Below, piece by piece: positions 1 through 7,518 of a DNA stretch of 51,158 bases; within the stretch, counting starts at the first letter, position 1; each line of letters opens with the position of its first letter. A model generated the notes under the pieces. The model ran no database searches, was not told where the DNA came from, and was given only the letters and a program-made list of their open reading frames with translations. The translations under genes and the position numbers were made by a program. Origin of the DNA: Bacteroidales bacterium (GTDB lineage Bacteria > Bacteroidota > Bacteroidia > Bacteroidales > UBA12077); the NCBI GenBank assembly GCA_013138975.1, contig WTBR01000101.1, positions 1 through 51,158 on the forward strand, in the 5' to 3' direction.

Positions 1-284
1 ATTAGGGGTATACAGCATCATAGAAATATTAAAATGGTCGTCTGTTGATAGAAGCATGGTTTTATAGTAAATAATTTATTAAAATCTATGAAGAAAATTT
101 GGATTACAACATAGAAGCTTGTCGAAGCATGGATAACTTTCTGACTTTTTGGATAGCCCCTTTTAGATAATAGCTAAGAAGAAATTTGGTCAGGTAAAGT
201 CTTATTCTCTGGGTTAAAACCCAGGGTTACTTAAAATGAACTAATAAGATTTCACTTTTGCTAAATTGTTACGTCGAACTCATA
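1..284. repeat. Intergenic repeat tract downstream of the LytTR gene
   Basis: No convincing gene is visible. Around 113-132 there is a fragment of the common Bacteroidota motif CTTGTCGAAGCATG. From about 138 a stretch reading CTTTTTGGATAGCCCC resembles the right end of the inverted-repeat element at 37804-37940. The following bases (about 208-255, with TAAAACCCAG and AATGAACTAATAA) match the stretch at 33910-33955, so the same composite repeat occurs twice in the window. Sequence similarity was judged by eye. Confidence 0.5.
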
Positions 285-998
285 TTAAATGAATTTTTTT
301 TCCAAAAACGCATGGAATTTGTCTTTATATTGATCACTGACAGGAATATATGTTTTCCCAAAAACAATTCGACTGCGTTCAATGGTTTGCACTTCATTAA
401 GGTTTACAATAAATGAACGATGAACTCGCATAAAATAATCTGATGGCAGTTTTTCTTCCAAGGATTTTAAACTCATTAAACTCATTACAGGTTTTTCGTC
501 TTTTAATACAATTTTTACATACTCACGTAATCCTTCAATATAATGAATATCAGTTAAGTTAATGCGCTTAATTTTGTACTCCGATTTAACAAATAAATAG
601 TCATCTTTAGAATCAACTTTAACAGTTGCTTTTTCAACTAATTCGAAGTGTAATTTTGCTTTATTTGCTGATTTTAAAAATTCATCGTAACCAAAAGGTT
701 TTAAGATATAATCCAAAGCATCAACTTTATATCCTTCCAAAGCATATTCCTGATAAGCTGTAGTAAATATTATTTTCTGTTCTTTATTTAGTGATTTTAC
801 AAAATCGATCCCGGTTAAGTCCGGCATTTGAATATCAACAAACATTAAATCAACCTCATTATTAGAAAGTACTTCCATAGCCTCGAAAGCACTTTTACAA
901 GAAGCAATCAATTCCAAAAAAGGAGTTTTCTCTACAAATCCTGATATTTGTTTTAAAGCCAAGGGCTCATCATCAATTGTAATGCATTTAATTGTCAT
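285..998 (-). CDS. LytTR-family response regulator
   Basis: Cytoplasmic response regulator of 237 residues with an N-terminal receiver and a C-terminal LytTR DNA-binding domain. The acidic pair D9-D10 lies in ITIDDEPLAL, the phospho-acceptor is D55 in FVDIQMPD, and the conserved lysine is in YILKPF. The LytTR half carries MRVHRSFIVNL and the ending YIPVSDQYKD, typical of the family. A longer frame reaches 1043, but ATG at 998 is preferred because the receiver fold begins there and the stop of the kinase gene (988-990) then overlaps by 11 bases, which suggests translational coupling. It is the output of the kinase directly upstream and a close paralogue of the regulator at 10920. It probably controls the upstream polyphosphate/CotH operon or itself (inference). 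Confidence 0.93.
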   Translation of the reverse strand: MTIKCITIDDEPLALKQISGFVEKTPFLELIASCKSAFEAMEVLSNNEVDLMFVDIQMPDLTGIDFVKSLNKEQKIIFTTAYQEYALEGYKVDALDYILKPFGYDEFLKSANKAKLHFELVEKATVKVDSKDDYLFVKSEYKIKRINLTDIHYIEGLREYVKIVLKDEKPVMSLMSLKSLEEKLPSDYFMRVHRSFIVNLNEVQTIERSRIVFGKTYIPVSDQYKDKFHAFLEKKFI

Positions 999-2142
999 GG
1001 GCTGGAATTTTAAGATAAACTTTAAACTCAGAATCCAGTTCATTTATTTCGAGCTGATAATTGCTGTTGTATAAAAGATTCAGACGTTTCTTAGTGTTTT
1101 CTAATCCTACACCTGAATATGGATTCGTAATCTTGTTTTGTACCGATAAACTATTTACGCAACTGAATTCAATAAATTCAATATCCTGTTTTAATTCGAT
1201 TTTTATAAATGATTTTTCCTTATAACTTATTCCATGTTTAAAGGCATTCTCGACATAAGATATAAACAAGAATGGATGTAATTTAATATCCTCATCGCCA
1301 ACGGATATTTCCAAATCTATATCAACGCTTTCGTCAATTCGTAATCGCATGAGAGCCACGTAGCTTTGTAAGAACTCAATCTCTTTCTTTAAGCTAGTGT
1401 CTCCCCTATCGGATTCATACAATAAATAACGCATCATTTTCGATAAAGTAATAATTGAGCCCTGAGCGTCTTTTGTATCAATATCGATTTGTGCATGAAT
1501 ATTATTTAATGTATTCATAAAAAAGTGTGGACTTATCTGATTTTGAAGAAAAGCCAATTCCGATTTCAAGTGTTCTTTTTCTAGCTCACGTTTTTTCTGT
1601 TCATCAACAAACCACTTGTTTGTTACTTTAATAGCTACATTAAATCCGACAACCAACCATGCAATAACCACCTGATTAAAAATACTTAAAACATTATTTA
1701 GTGGTCTTTGCGGTAGCTGATTTGGCCCAAGTGGGCGCAGTCTTGGTAGAACCCCCGGTGGATGCTGATTTGGGCGTATGGGTCTTTGACCTTCAGGAAA
1801 TGGCCTTCGAACTCCAAAATCCGAAGATTGATTTCCCTCAATAAAATCTTTAATAAGAGGAAAAACAAATTCCCAAACATAAACTAACAACAAACTAATT
1901 ATTACTACTGAAAGTAGGTACATTCCTGTCTTTCCCTTAAAAAGTAATTCGGGAAGTAACCATAATGTATTTATTATAAAAATGGCAACAAATGGAACCA
2001 TTCTAGCCCAACCAACCAATATTTGCTTATCGAAACGACCTGTATTTGAAGTTGAAACGAGAACAGGTACTATAAATATTACTAACCAAACAATAAGATA
2101 TATAGCAGTTTCCGGAACTCTTTGAGATGTTTTAATATTCAT
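988..2142 (-). CDS. PF06580-type sensor histidine kinase
   Basis: Membrane histidine kinase of the LytS/YehU-like family, 384 residues from ATG 2142 (an in-frame ATG at 2187 is the alternative). Four hydrophobic segments precede the catalytic part. Between the third and fourth lies a Pro/Arg/Gln/Asn-rich loop, roughly residues 100-150, with runs such as RRPFPEGQRPIRPNQHPP, predicted extracytoplasmic. The phospho-accepting His is in FLQNQISPHFFMNTLNN, the N-box in FISYVENAFKHG, and the G-box in GVGLENTKKRL. It lacks HAMP and PAS domains. It pairs with the overlapping LytTR regulator. The unusual loop composition resembles the C-terminal tail of the Spy-like protein encoded upstream, suggesting a contact or a shared ligand (inference). 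Confidence 0.9.
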   Translation of the reverse strand: MNIKTSQRVPETAIYLIVWLVIFIVPVLVSTSNTGRFDKQILVGWARMVPFVAIFIINTLWLLPELLFKGKTGMYLLSVVIISLLLVYVWEFVFPLIKDFIEGNQSSDFGVRRPFPEGQRPIRPNQHPPGVLPRLRPLGPNQLPQRPLNNVLSIFNQVVIAWLVVGFNVAIKVTNKWFVDEQKKRELEKEHLKSELAFLQNQISPHFFMNTLNNIHAQIDIDTKDAQGSIITLSKMMRYLLYESDRGDTSLKKEIEFLQSYVALMRLRIDESVDIDLEISVGDEDIKLHPFLFISYVENAFKHGISYKEKSFIKIELKQDIEFIEFSCVNSLSVQNKITNPYSGVGLENTKKRLNLLYNSNYQLEINELDSEFKVYLKIPAHDN

Positions 2143-2187
2143 CTTAACTAATAATAGCTTTTTAAGTTTGTTATAAAGATAAATCAT

Positions 2188-2686
2188 TTATCCTAAATTA
2201 TATTTTATTGCTTTTTAAGTTTTTCTTTAAATCAATCATACTTCGACAGGCCATCAGTATGATAGCCATCAGGCGTACTTAGCATGACAAATTACTTAAA
2301 CTATTATTTAAGTAATAGCGGTTGTACGACTAACTAAAAAAGTTAAGAATAAATTGTATTTTTTTTACTGATCTTAAAATATAGTCGTACCACCGCTTTC
2401 ACTCACTTATTTATGAGAAACCTTGACGGTCTGATTTATCATGCTGAACTCGATAGTGAATTCACCAAGCCGCTTCAAGCGGCTAGGCGAATATGAATAT
2501 CTCATTTATACCTGTTAGGTCTTGCGGATTTAAGGAGTTAAATCATACTTCGACAGGCTCAGTATGACAAATTATTGTGAGTTGGAATGTCATGCTGAGC
2601 TCGTCGAAGCATTTTATTTTATTACTGAATAAGCCTTTCCACCGTTATTCACATAAACTTTACCTGCGTAATCATTATCAGAAAGC
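2188..2686. repeat. Repeat-filled gap inside the kinase operon
   Basis: There is no gene here. The gap holds the inverted-repeat element at 2317-2397, a 17-nt perfect hairpin AGCCGCTTCAAGCGGCT (2468-2484), and two motifs of the dispersed type ACTTCGACAGGCTCAGTATGAC and GTCATGCTGAGCTCGTCGAAGC (about 2547-2572 and 2590-2614). The hairpin unit is the same one that sits inside the elements at 3111 and 5487. All genes on either side face the minus strand, so the repeats lie between the Spy-like gene and the kinase gene. Confidence 0.7.
2317..2397. mobile_element. 81-bp MITE-like element, copy 1
   Basis: The ends are inverted repeats: AGCGGTTGTACGACTA at the left and the complement of AGCGGTGGTACGACTAT at the right. 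An almost identical copy lies in the opposite orientation at 38719-38798, differing at only a few positions over about 80 bases. There is no room for a coding gene. The near identity of the two copies suggests recent movement or gene conversion. Confidence 0.7.
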
Positions 2687-3073
2687 CTAATTCTGTTTCG
2701 GAGGCCTTTGGCCTTGCTTTTGAGGACGCGGTCTAAATTGACAACTTACTTTTAAATATTCTTCGTACTGTTCTTGTGTTAATACTTTTTTAATCTTGTT
2801 ATCTCGCTGTTTTTCATAATTATCCATTACTGATTTATCAGGACGTTGGCCTTTGCTTCTTTCATTTTCAGCTTGCGTAAAAAAATCTGTATATGCTTTT
2901 TCAATAACTTCTTTTTGAGAATCAGTAATTTCAATCTTTTTTTCAATTGCTGAGATTACATGTATTAATCGATCCTCTGTTGTAGGTTGTTTTCTATTTC
3001 CTTGTTGTGCAAATGCACTTGCAGTTACTAATAAAACTGCTATTACCAATATACTTTTCATTTGTGTTTTCAT
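2687..3073 (-). CDS. Small Spy/CpxP-like periplasmic protein
   Basis: A 128-residue exported protein. The start at ATG 3073 gives a clean signal peptide (MKTQMKSILVIAVLLVTASA followed by FAQQ); the longer frame to 3163 runs into a repeat element and is rejected. The mature part is helical and charged, with two LTxxQ-like elements (EITDSQKEVIEKAY and KVLTQEQYEEYLK) as in the Spy/CpxP periplasmic chaperone and sensor family. The tail is rich in Pro, Arg, Gln and Lys. It sits between the CotH gene and the kinase gene on the same strand. In enterobacteria CpxP binds and damps the CpxA kinase, so a similar role toward the neighbouring kinase is plausible but inferred. Confidence 0.7.
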   Translation of the reverse strand: MKTQMKSILVIAVLLVTASAFAQQGNRKQPTTEDRLIHVISAIEKKIEITDSQKEVIEKAYTDFFTQAENERSKGQRPDKSVMDNYEKQRDNKIKKVLTQEQYEEYLKVSCQFRPRPQKQGQRPPKQN

Positions 3074-3110
3074 ATCTATATAATTTTTAGTTAATATTAT
3101 TTTAATAAAT

Positions 3111-3249
3111 GTTAAGTCAAGCTTTAAGTTTCGGGTCGACCTTACAGGTTTTGAATTCGCCAAGCCGCTTGAAGCGGCTAGGCGAGTATAGATATCTCAT
3201 TTAGACCTGTCAGGATTTTAACTGAATAAGCATCGTTTACTTGACACTA
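3111..3249. mobile_element. MITE-like element E1 in the CotH/Spy-like gap
   Basis: The element runs from GTTAAGTCAAGC to CTTGACACTAG and contains the core GTTTCGGGTCGACC and the hairpin AGCCGCTTGAAGCGGCT (3163-3179). It belongs to the same family as 5487-5634 and 40874-40958. It is bracketed by 22-bp direct repeats with one mismatch (3089-3110 and 3249-3270, AGTTAATATTATTTT then A or G, then ATAAAT). The right repeat contains the last codons and stop of the CotH gene. Such long flanking duplications are atypical for MITEs. Confidence 0.65.
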
Positions 3250-3256
3250 GTTAATA

Positions 3257-4723
3257 TTATTTTGATAAATAATTTATTACAGCATCGTATCGCTCATCAA
3301 CGTGATTTTCCTGTTCGTTTATTGAGTTTGTGAAATCCGATGATGATTTTAAAAAGGTATAACCGATTTGCTCAGCCTCAGAACCAATTACGTAATCGTA
3401 AATCAAATTATGATAATATGAATAAGTGTCTTTAACTTTAGATGGCTCAAATGCATCATTTATTACATCTTCTAAATAATTTTCGTACAATGTTTCATAT
3501 TCTGGAATATTAATTAAATACCTGATTAATGGCCAGTTGTTACCCACTTCGTTCATCGAAAACGATAAAGGTTCTCTTTTACCGCCATAAAGCGCTTCGT
3601 TATTATCCCAAGGAATCCAAACAATTTTATTTGTATATGGATTTGTGTATAAATAATAATTATGACTCATTACTCCATAAGTATCCCAGTTTTGAATTAC
3701 AGTATTTGTTGCCAACCACTTTAAGAAATTATCCACATCTAAAATAGTTTCCAGTTTTGTTTTCCACTGTTCTGTATTTGAGGTTCTTAAACCTGAATGC
3801 AAAATATCATATAGGGCTTCCACATCGCTGTAATCTGCAAAATCTTCATTTGTTTTTAAATCGAAATCGGTACTATTAAATGTTCCATAAGCAAATGTTG
3901 CTGCTTCGTTTTCCGGTTTATAACAATTGCCGGCATTGCTCCCAAATTGACTTTCTAACATTGCATCTTCGACAATTTCTGTAGCTGTATACAAACCAAA
4001 ATAAATCGGCTCATCTCCATAATCAACAAATATCTGGTAATATGCTGTTTGCGGAGCTTTTAATCCCGCATCCCTAAATATGTCGGCTGCTACTTTTTCG
4101 TGTAAAAAAGATTGATCATCATAGTTATTGGAGAAAGCAATTTTCTGAAATCCGTAAAATCGTTGGTTTTTAATTTCGGGATAGTCACCTTCGAACTCAT
4201 CGAAATCGAAACGAAAAGCAAGTTTCATACACCCCATTTGCCAAGTTGAGCGCAAACTGGAATTTCCTTTAAATCGAACTCCTACATTATACCATTCAAT
4301 ACCATTAAAAAATACAGAAGCAGCCGAAAATACAGGCGTAAAATCTGCGCCACCACCATCAGGTGGATCGCCCGGAGCAGCAAACTCATTTTCAAAACCT
4401 TTAAACATAGGTGGTGGCAGAGTTCCACCGCCTGAACCAAATTCTCCAATATTATCTATTAAATCCTGAAGCATTTTATTCCAATTTTTTGATGATATAA
4501 GCAAATCAATTCGATTTACTTTATCTTGTGGATACACAATATTGTAATCGGGAATTGCAACACCAGAATGCGTTTCCGAAGTCCAATCGTCTAAACCTGT
4601 TCCCGGTGTAATGGTTTCTTCTTCAATAACAATTTCCTCTTTATAACACGAAGTATTTAATATAAGTATAGAGATTAGTATAAGGAATATGCCATTCTTA
4701 AGTATTTTATTTTTAGTAATCAT
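3257..4723 (-). CDS. CotH-kinase-family lipoprotein
   Basis: A 488-residue lipoprotein: the N-terminal hydrophobic segment ends in a lipobox at LILNTSC. The rest matches the CotH family (PF08757), atypical protein kinases known from spore coats but widespread in non-sporulating bacteria. Landmarks are the opening RIDLLISSKNWNKML, the GVRFKGNSSLRS strand, KLAFRFDFDEF, the Gly/Ala-rich YTATEIVEDAML stretch and WIPWDNNEALYGG, which contains the probable metal-binding Asp. A Gly/Pro-rich insertion lies near residues 95-130. It follows the DUF2490 gene by 17 bases. CotH genes often travel with VTC and DUF4956 genes, as here, so a phosphate-transfer function on the cell surface is suggested. Substrate unknown. 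Confidence 0.85.
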   Translation of the reverse strand: MITKNKILKNGIFLILISILILNTSCYKEEIVIEEETITPGTGLDDWTSETHSGVAIPDYNIVYPQDKVNRIDLLISSKNWNKMLQDLIDNIGEFGSGGGTLPPPMFKGFENEFAAPGDPPDGGGADFTPVFSAASVFFNGIEWYNVGVRFKGNSSLRSTWQMGCMKLAFRFDFDEFEGDYPEIKNQRFYGFQKIAFSNNYDDQSFLHEKVAADIFRDAGLKAPQTAYYQIFVDYGDEPIYFGLYTATEIVEDAMLESQFGSNAGNCYKPENEAATFAYGTFNSTDFDLKTNEDFADYSDVEALYDILHSGLRTSNTEQWKTKLETILDVDNFLKWLATNTVIQNWDTYGVMSHNYYLYTNPYTNKIVWIPWDNNEALYGGKREPLSFSMNEVGNNWPLIRYLINIPEYETLYENYLEDVINDAFEPSKVKDTYSYYHNLIYDYVIGSEAEQIGYTFLKSSSDFTNSINEQENHVDERYDAVINYLSK

Positions 4724-4740
4724 ATCGATAATTATTTAAA

Positions 4741-5433
4741 TTAAAACGAAAATTTATATCCAAGACCCAAAATATAAGTGTCCTTATTGTATGATTGATT
4801 TAACTCATTTTCAATCCTGTAAAACAATTCCAAATCGCCATATTTCTTTAAGGAATATTCTAAACCAATTGTCCAGCGAAGCTTACTTAATTCGGTCGTA
4901 TTTATATCTTCAATTTGTCTATACAATTCCACATCGAAAAACGGATCGAATTTGAATTTTTTAATATTGTAATCGACAGAGAATTTGTTACGCAAATTAT
5001 ATAGCTTATTGCTCGATGTGCTTGTAAAGAAGTCTTCGTCTTTATTCTGGAATCGTAATCGATAAGCCAAAGTGAATCGATTGATTTTTTGCTTATACTT
5101 AATATCGGAACTCAAACGATGTTGCGTTTTAAATACACCTTCGGAATTCTTGTTCTGATAAAAACGATAATTTGCTCCTAAGGAAAAATGCTTATTAAAC
5201 TTATAGCCAAGGCCTAAATCAGAAAAATAAGTATCAAATTGAGATATATCTTTTTTAAATCGGAACTCCTGATCCAAAGATATTTTCCAGTGCTTATTTA
5301 TCTTTTTTGTTATCCCGATACTTGTCCATTGTTCTAAATCACTGGTAACTTTTGTTTCCTGGGCGTTGGAAATCATTGTAAAGCAATTCATTAAAATAAT
5401 CATTGCAATAATATTTCGAATTTTATATTTCAT
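4741..5433 (-). CDS. DUF2490-family outer-membrane beta-barrel protein
   Basis: A 230-residue protein with a signal peptide ending near SNAQE, followed by alternating amphipathic strands (EQWTSIGITKKINKHWKISLDQEFRF, SLGANYRFYQN, FTLAYRLRFQNK) and a terminal aromatic residue (LGLGYKFSF), which is the usual beta-barrel insertion signal. Length and strand pattern fit the DUF2490 family of Bacteroidota outer-membrane proteins, whose function is unknown. It lies between DUF4956 and CotH in one transcription direction, with an element inserted upstream at 5487. It may be the outer-membrane component of the polyphosphate/CotH cluster (inference). Confidence 0.8.
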   Translation of the reverse strand: MKYKIRNIIAMIILMNCFTMISNAQETKVTSDLEQWTSIGITKKINKHWKISLDQEFRFKKDISQFDTYFSDLGLGYKFNKHFSLGANYRFYQNKNSEGVFKTQHRLSSDIKYKQKINRFTLAYRLRFQNKDEDFFTSTSSNKLYNLRNKFSVDYNIKKFKFDPFFDVELYRQIEDINTTELSKLRWTIGLEYSLKKYGDLELFYRIENELNQSYNKDTYILGLGYKFSF

Positions 5434-5486
5434 AGTATGCTGGCTTTTAGATATTGGTTGTTAGCTATTAGCTTTTAGTTCTTAGT

Positions 5487-5634
5487 ATCAAGTTAAGCTT
5501 TAAGTTTCGGGTCGACCTTTCAATTTTTGAATTCGCCAAGCCGCTTGAAGCGGCTAGGCGAATATGGATGACCTGTCTGCTCATACTAACTATGTTAGGG
5601 TTTCAACTGAAAAAACATCCTTAACTTGACATTA
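5487..5634. mobile_element. MITE-like element E2 upstream of the DUF2490 gene
   Basis: The element has ends ATCAAGTTAAG and CTTAACTTGACATTA, the core GTTTCGGGTCGACC and the hairpin AGCCGCTTGAAGCGGCT (5539-5555), as in E1. Near-direct repeats of 19 bp flank it (5468-5486 TTAGCTTTTAGTTCTTAGT and 5632-5650 with one change). The surrounding DNA is itself built of TTAGCTTTTAG-like short repeats, so the flanking match could partly reflect low complexity. Confidence 0.6.
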
Positions 5635-5666
5635 GCTCTTAGTTCTTAGTTTTAAGTTTTTGGCTG

Positions 5667-6380
5667 TTAGTTAATCATATCTTGCTCATATGAATCTTCT
5701 TCTTCTTCGTGAAACCCTGTTCCGTTATAATAATAAATTTTAACTTCGGCAGTATCTCTTAAAAAATTAATTTTCCCCACTTCTGCCCTATTTATTATTA
5801 ATCCGGTGCGCTCTTTAAGATCTTGTAAAAGCAGACTATAATTCTCTGGTTTTATTAAATCAATCTTTTCAAAAACAACTGTTTTACTGGTTTCATTTTT
5901 TAAAAGCCAAATTCGTTCTAATCCCCATACAATGAACATAATTACCATATTTGTGAATAGTAATTCGGCGTAACTTACTTTCTTATTCGATAATGCATTA
6001 ATTACCGACAAGCCTATAATGATAAAAAGGTAGGTCATTTCCTTAATAGGAATGGTAGTTGTACGGTATCGAATTATTCCAAATACGGCAAATAAACCAA
6101 GAGCAAATCCCAATTCAAGTTTTACACTCTCTAATAGAAAGCAAAGCAAGAATACTGTGGTGCTAATAAGAATGTATGTAAAAAGGTAATCTTTGCGTTT
6201 TGTAGCATTGTAATATAGTACTCTTACAATTACCAAACAGACCATTAGATTTAGTGCAAAGCGGGCTACAAGTTCAATAAAATCCTCAACATCTATAAGT
6301 TTTATATTGAAAACTTTAAGCTCTGACAAACTAATATCCATTATTGGAATTGTTGATAGTAATGAATTTATTATTTCCAT
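5667..6380 (-). CDS. DUF4956 integral membrane protein
   Basis: A 237-residue inner-membrane protein with about four to five membrane segments (residues about 40-60, 68-86, 90-105, 115-130, 140-158) and a soluble C-terminal domain. The motif GLFAVFGIIRYRTTTIPIKEMTYLF is the hallmark of DUF4956 (given here only as position: residues about 95-120, key residues F, G, I, R, Y, R, T). The gene starts 12 bases after the VTC polymerase gene, so the two are almost certainly co-transcribed. DUF4956 proteins are recurrent neighbours of VTC-domain polymerases, and a membrane anchor or channel role for polyphosphate is a common suggestion, not shown by this sequence. Confidence 0.85.
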   Translation of the reverse strand: MEIINSLLSTIPIMDISLSELKVFNIKLIDVEDFIELVARFALNLMVCLVIVRVLYYNATKRKDYLFTYILISTTVFLLCFLLESVKLELGFALGLFAVFGIIRYRTTTIPIKEMTYLFIIIGLSVINALSNKKVSYAELLFTNMVIMFIVWGLERIWLLKNETSKTVVFEKIDLIKPENYSLLLQDLKERTGLIINRAEVGKINFLRDTAEVKIYYYNGTGFHEEEEDSYEQDMIN

Positions 6381-6392
6381 AATTTTTGTATT

Positions 6393-7139
6393 TTATGCAG
6401 ATAGTTTATTAATTAATAAGATTTTAGATTTAAATCTATTTGATTTTAAATGGGGATAAACAAGCGTTGTTCCTATACAATATTTGCTAAAGCTGCACGG
6501 GCGTACCTGATGTTTCTTTAAAACTTTTATTACTTCAGAATTAATTGAAAATTTTGATTGTTTAACTTCAATTATTGCCAAAGAAGGGAATAATCCATTA
6601 TCTCCCTTGCTATTTTTAAATTCTAATCCGAAATCGATGGTTACACGTTCAATTTGATTGCTTAATGTAATTCTCTGAAATGTGTTCAATAGTTTTACTT
6701 CCAAATCTTCGGATGAGAATGGCGATTTACAATCTAAAAAATCAATTTCACTATTGTTAAACCAATTTAATTTTTCAGATTTTACAATTCGAGTTTTTAA
6801 TGTTCTACTTTTATTATTCTTAAATTTTACTTCCAAAAAATTTAGCTCTGAATTAATGTATTCGCGTTCGCGTACTTTATATCTATTCAGTTTTCCATTT
6901 TGATGATCATGATACATTTTAAAATTTGCAGTATCATAATATTTTGTTTGATACGACATGATTCTCCGATCGTTAATCTCAAGAATATTATATTCTCCTA
7001 TAAGATCTCTAAGAATATCTGACAACTTAAAAAGGGAACAAACATATTTTGTATCCACCCGATCTAAAAGTTTTACTCCATCCATTTCTTTAAGTGAAAT
7101 AGGATGAAACTGATTTATTAAATTTTCGACTGCTACCAT
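6393..7139 (-). CDS. VTC-domain polyphosphate polymerase
   Basis: A 248-residue cytoplasmic protein of the VTC (vacuolar transporter chaperone) catalytic family, which makes inorganic polyphosphate from nucleotide gamma-phosphate inside a beta-barrel tunnel. Visible family features are RVDTKYVC near residue 30, YYDTANFKMYHDHQNGKLNRYKVREREY (residues about 70-97, with the basic KxRxR pair), LEVKFKNN, IDFGLEF, the acidic IIEVKQSKFS strand and SKYCIG near the end. No fused membrane domain is present, and the adjacent DUF4956 protein probably supplies it. It is the first gene of the minus-strand operon that continues with DUF4956, DUF2490 and CotH. No strong promoter box was recognised upstream. 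Confidence 0.88.
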   Translation of the reverse strand: MVAVENLINQFHPISLKEMDGVKLLDRVDTKYVCSLFKLSDILRDLIGEYNILEINDRRIMSYQTKYYDTANFKMYHDHQNGKLNRYKVREREYINSELNFLEVKFKNNKSRTLKTRIVKSEKLNWFNNSEIDFLDCKSPFSSEDLEVKLLNTFQRITLSNQIERVTIDFGLEFKNSKGDNGLFPSLAIIEVKQSKFSINSEVIKVLKKHQVRPCSFSKYCIGTTLVYPHLKSNRFKSKILLINKLSA

Positions 7140-7518
7140 AATTTTTATTCTTGCTTTCTGAAAACAATAATATAACCTGTGTAAGCAAAATGAAAATCAA
7201 ATCAATGTTTGGTGTGTTTTTATAATTGGAAAGTAGTATTTTCTCTATGAGCCAATTTTGTGAAAAACGATATACAATGTCTAATTGTAAATGAGTTTTT
7301 TTGTGCCTTTTCTGAGTAACAAAATTTCCATGCTAAATACTAAATTATTTTGTTTTTAAGTACAAGTTTATGCTCATGTAAGTACTCCCAGCATTGGAAA
7401 TATAAATAGCCCTTCCAATGATTTAAATATTTAAAATGTTATATTCGTAATATTAAAAAAGACAATAAAAGTACTTGTATTAAAAAATTAGCAAAAATGC
7501 CAAATCAATCACAAACTG
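7140..7518. other. AT-rich divergent intergenic region
   Basis: This gap separates the minus-strand VTC operon from the plus-strand gene at 7519. It must contain the start region of the VTC operon, but I see no clear -33/-7 pair, no hairpin with a T-run and no dispersed repeat. Confidence 0.5.

Noticed and set aside
2188..2686. CRISPR-like repeats
   Set aside because: The repeats are dispersed palindromic units of different types, without constant spacing or spacers, and no cas gene is present.
3073..3163. Longer start for the Spy-like protein
   Set aside because: The extra 30 residues are encoded partly by the repeat element E1 and destroy the signal peptide.
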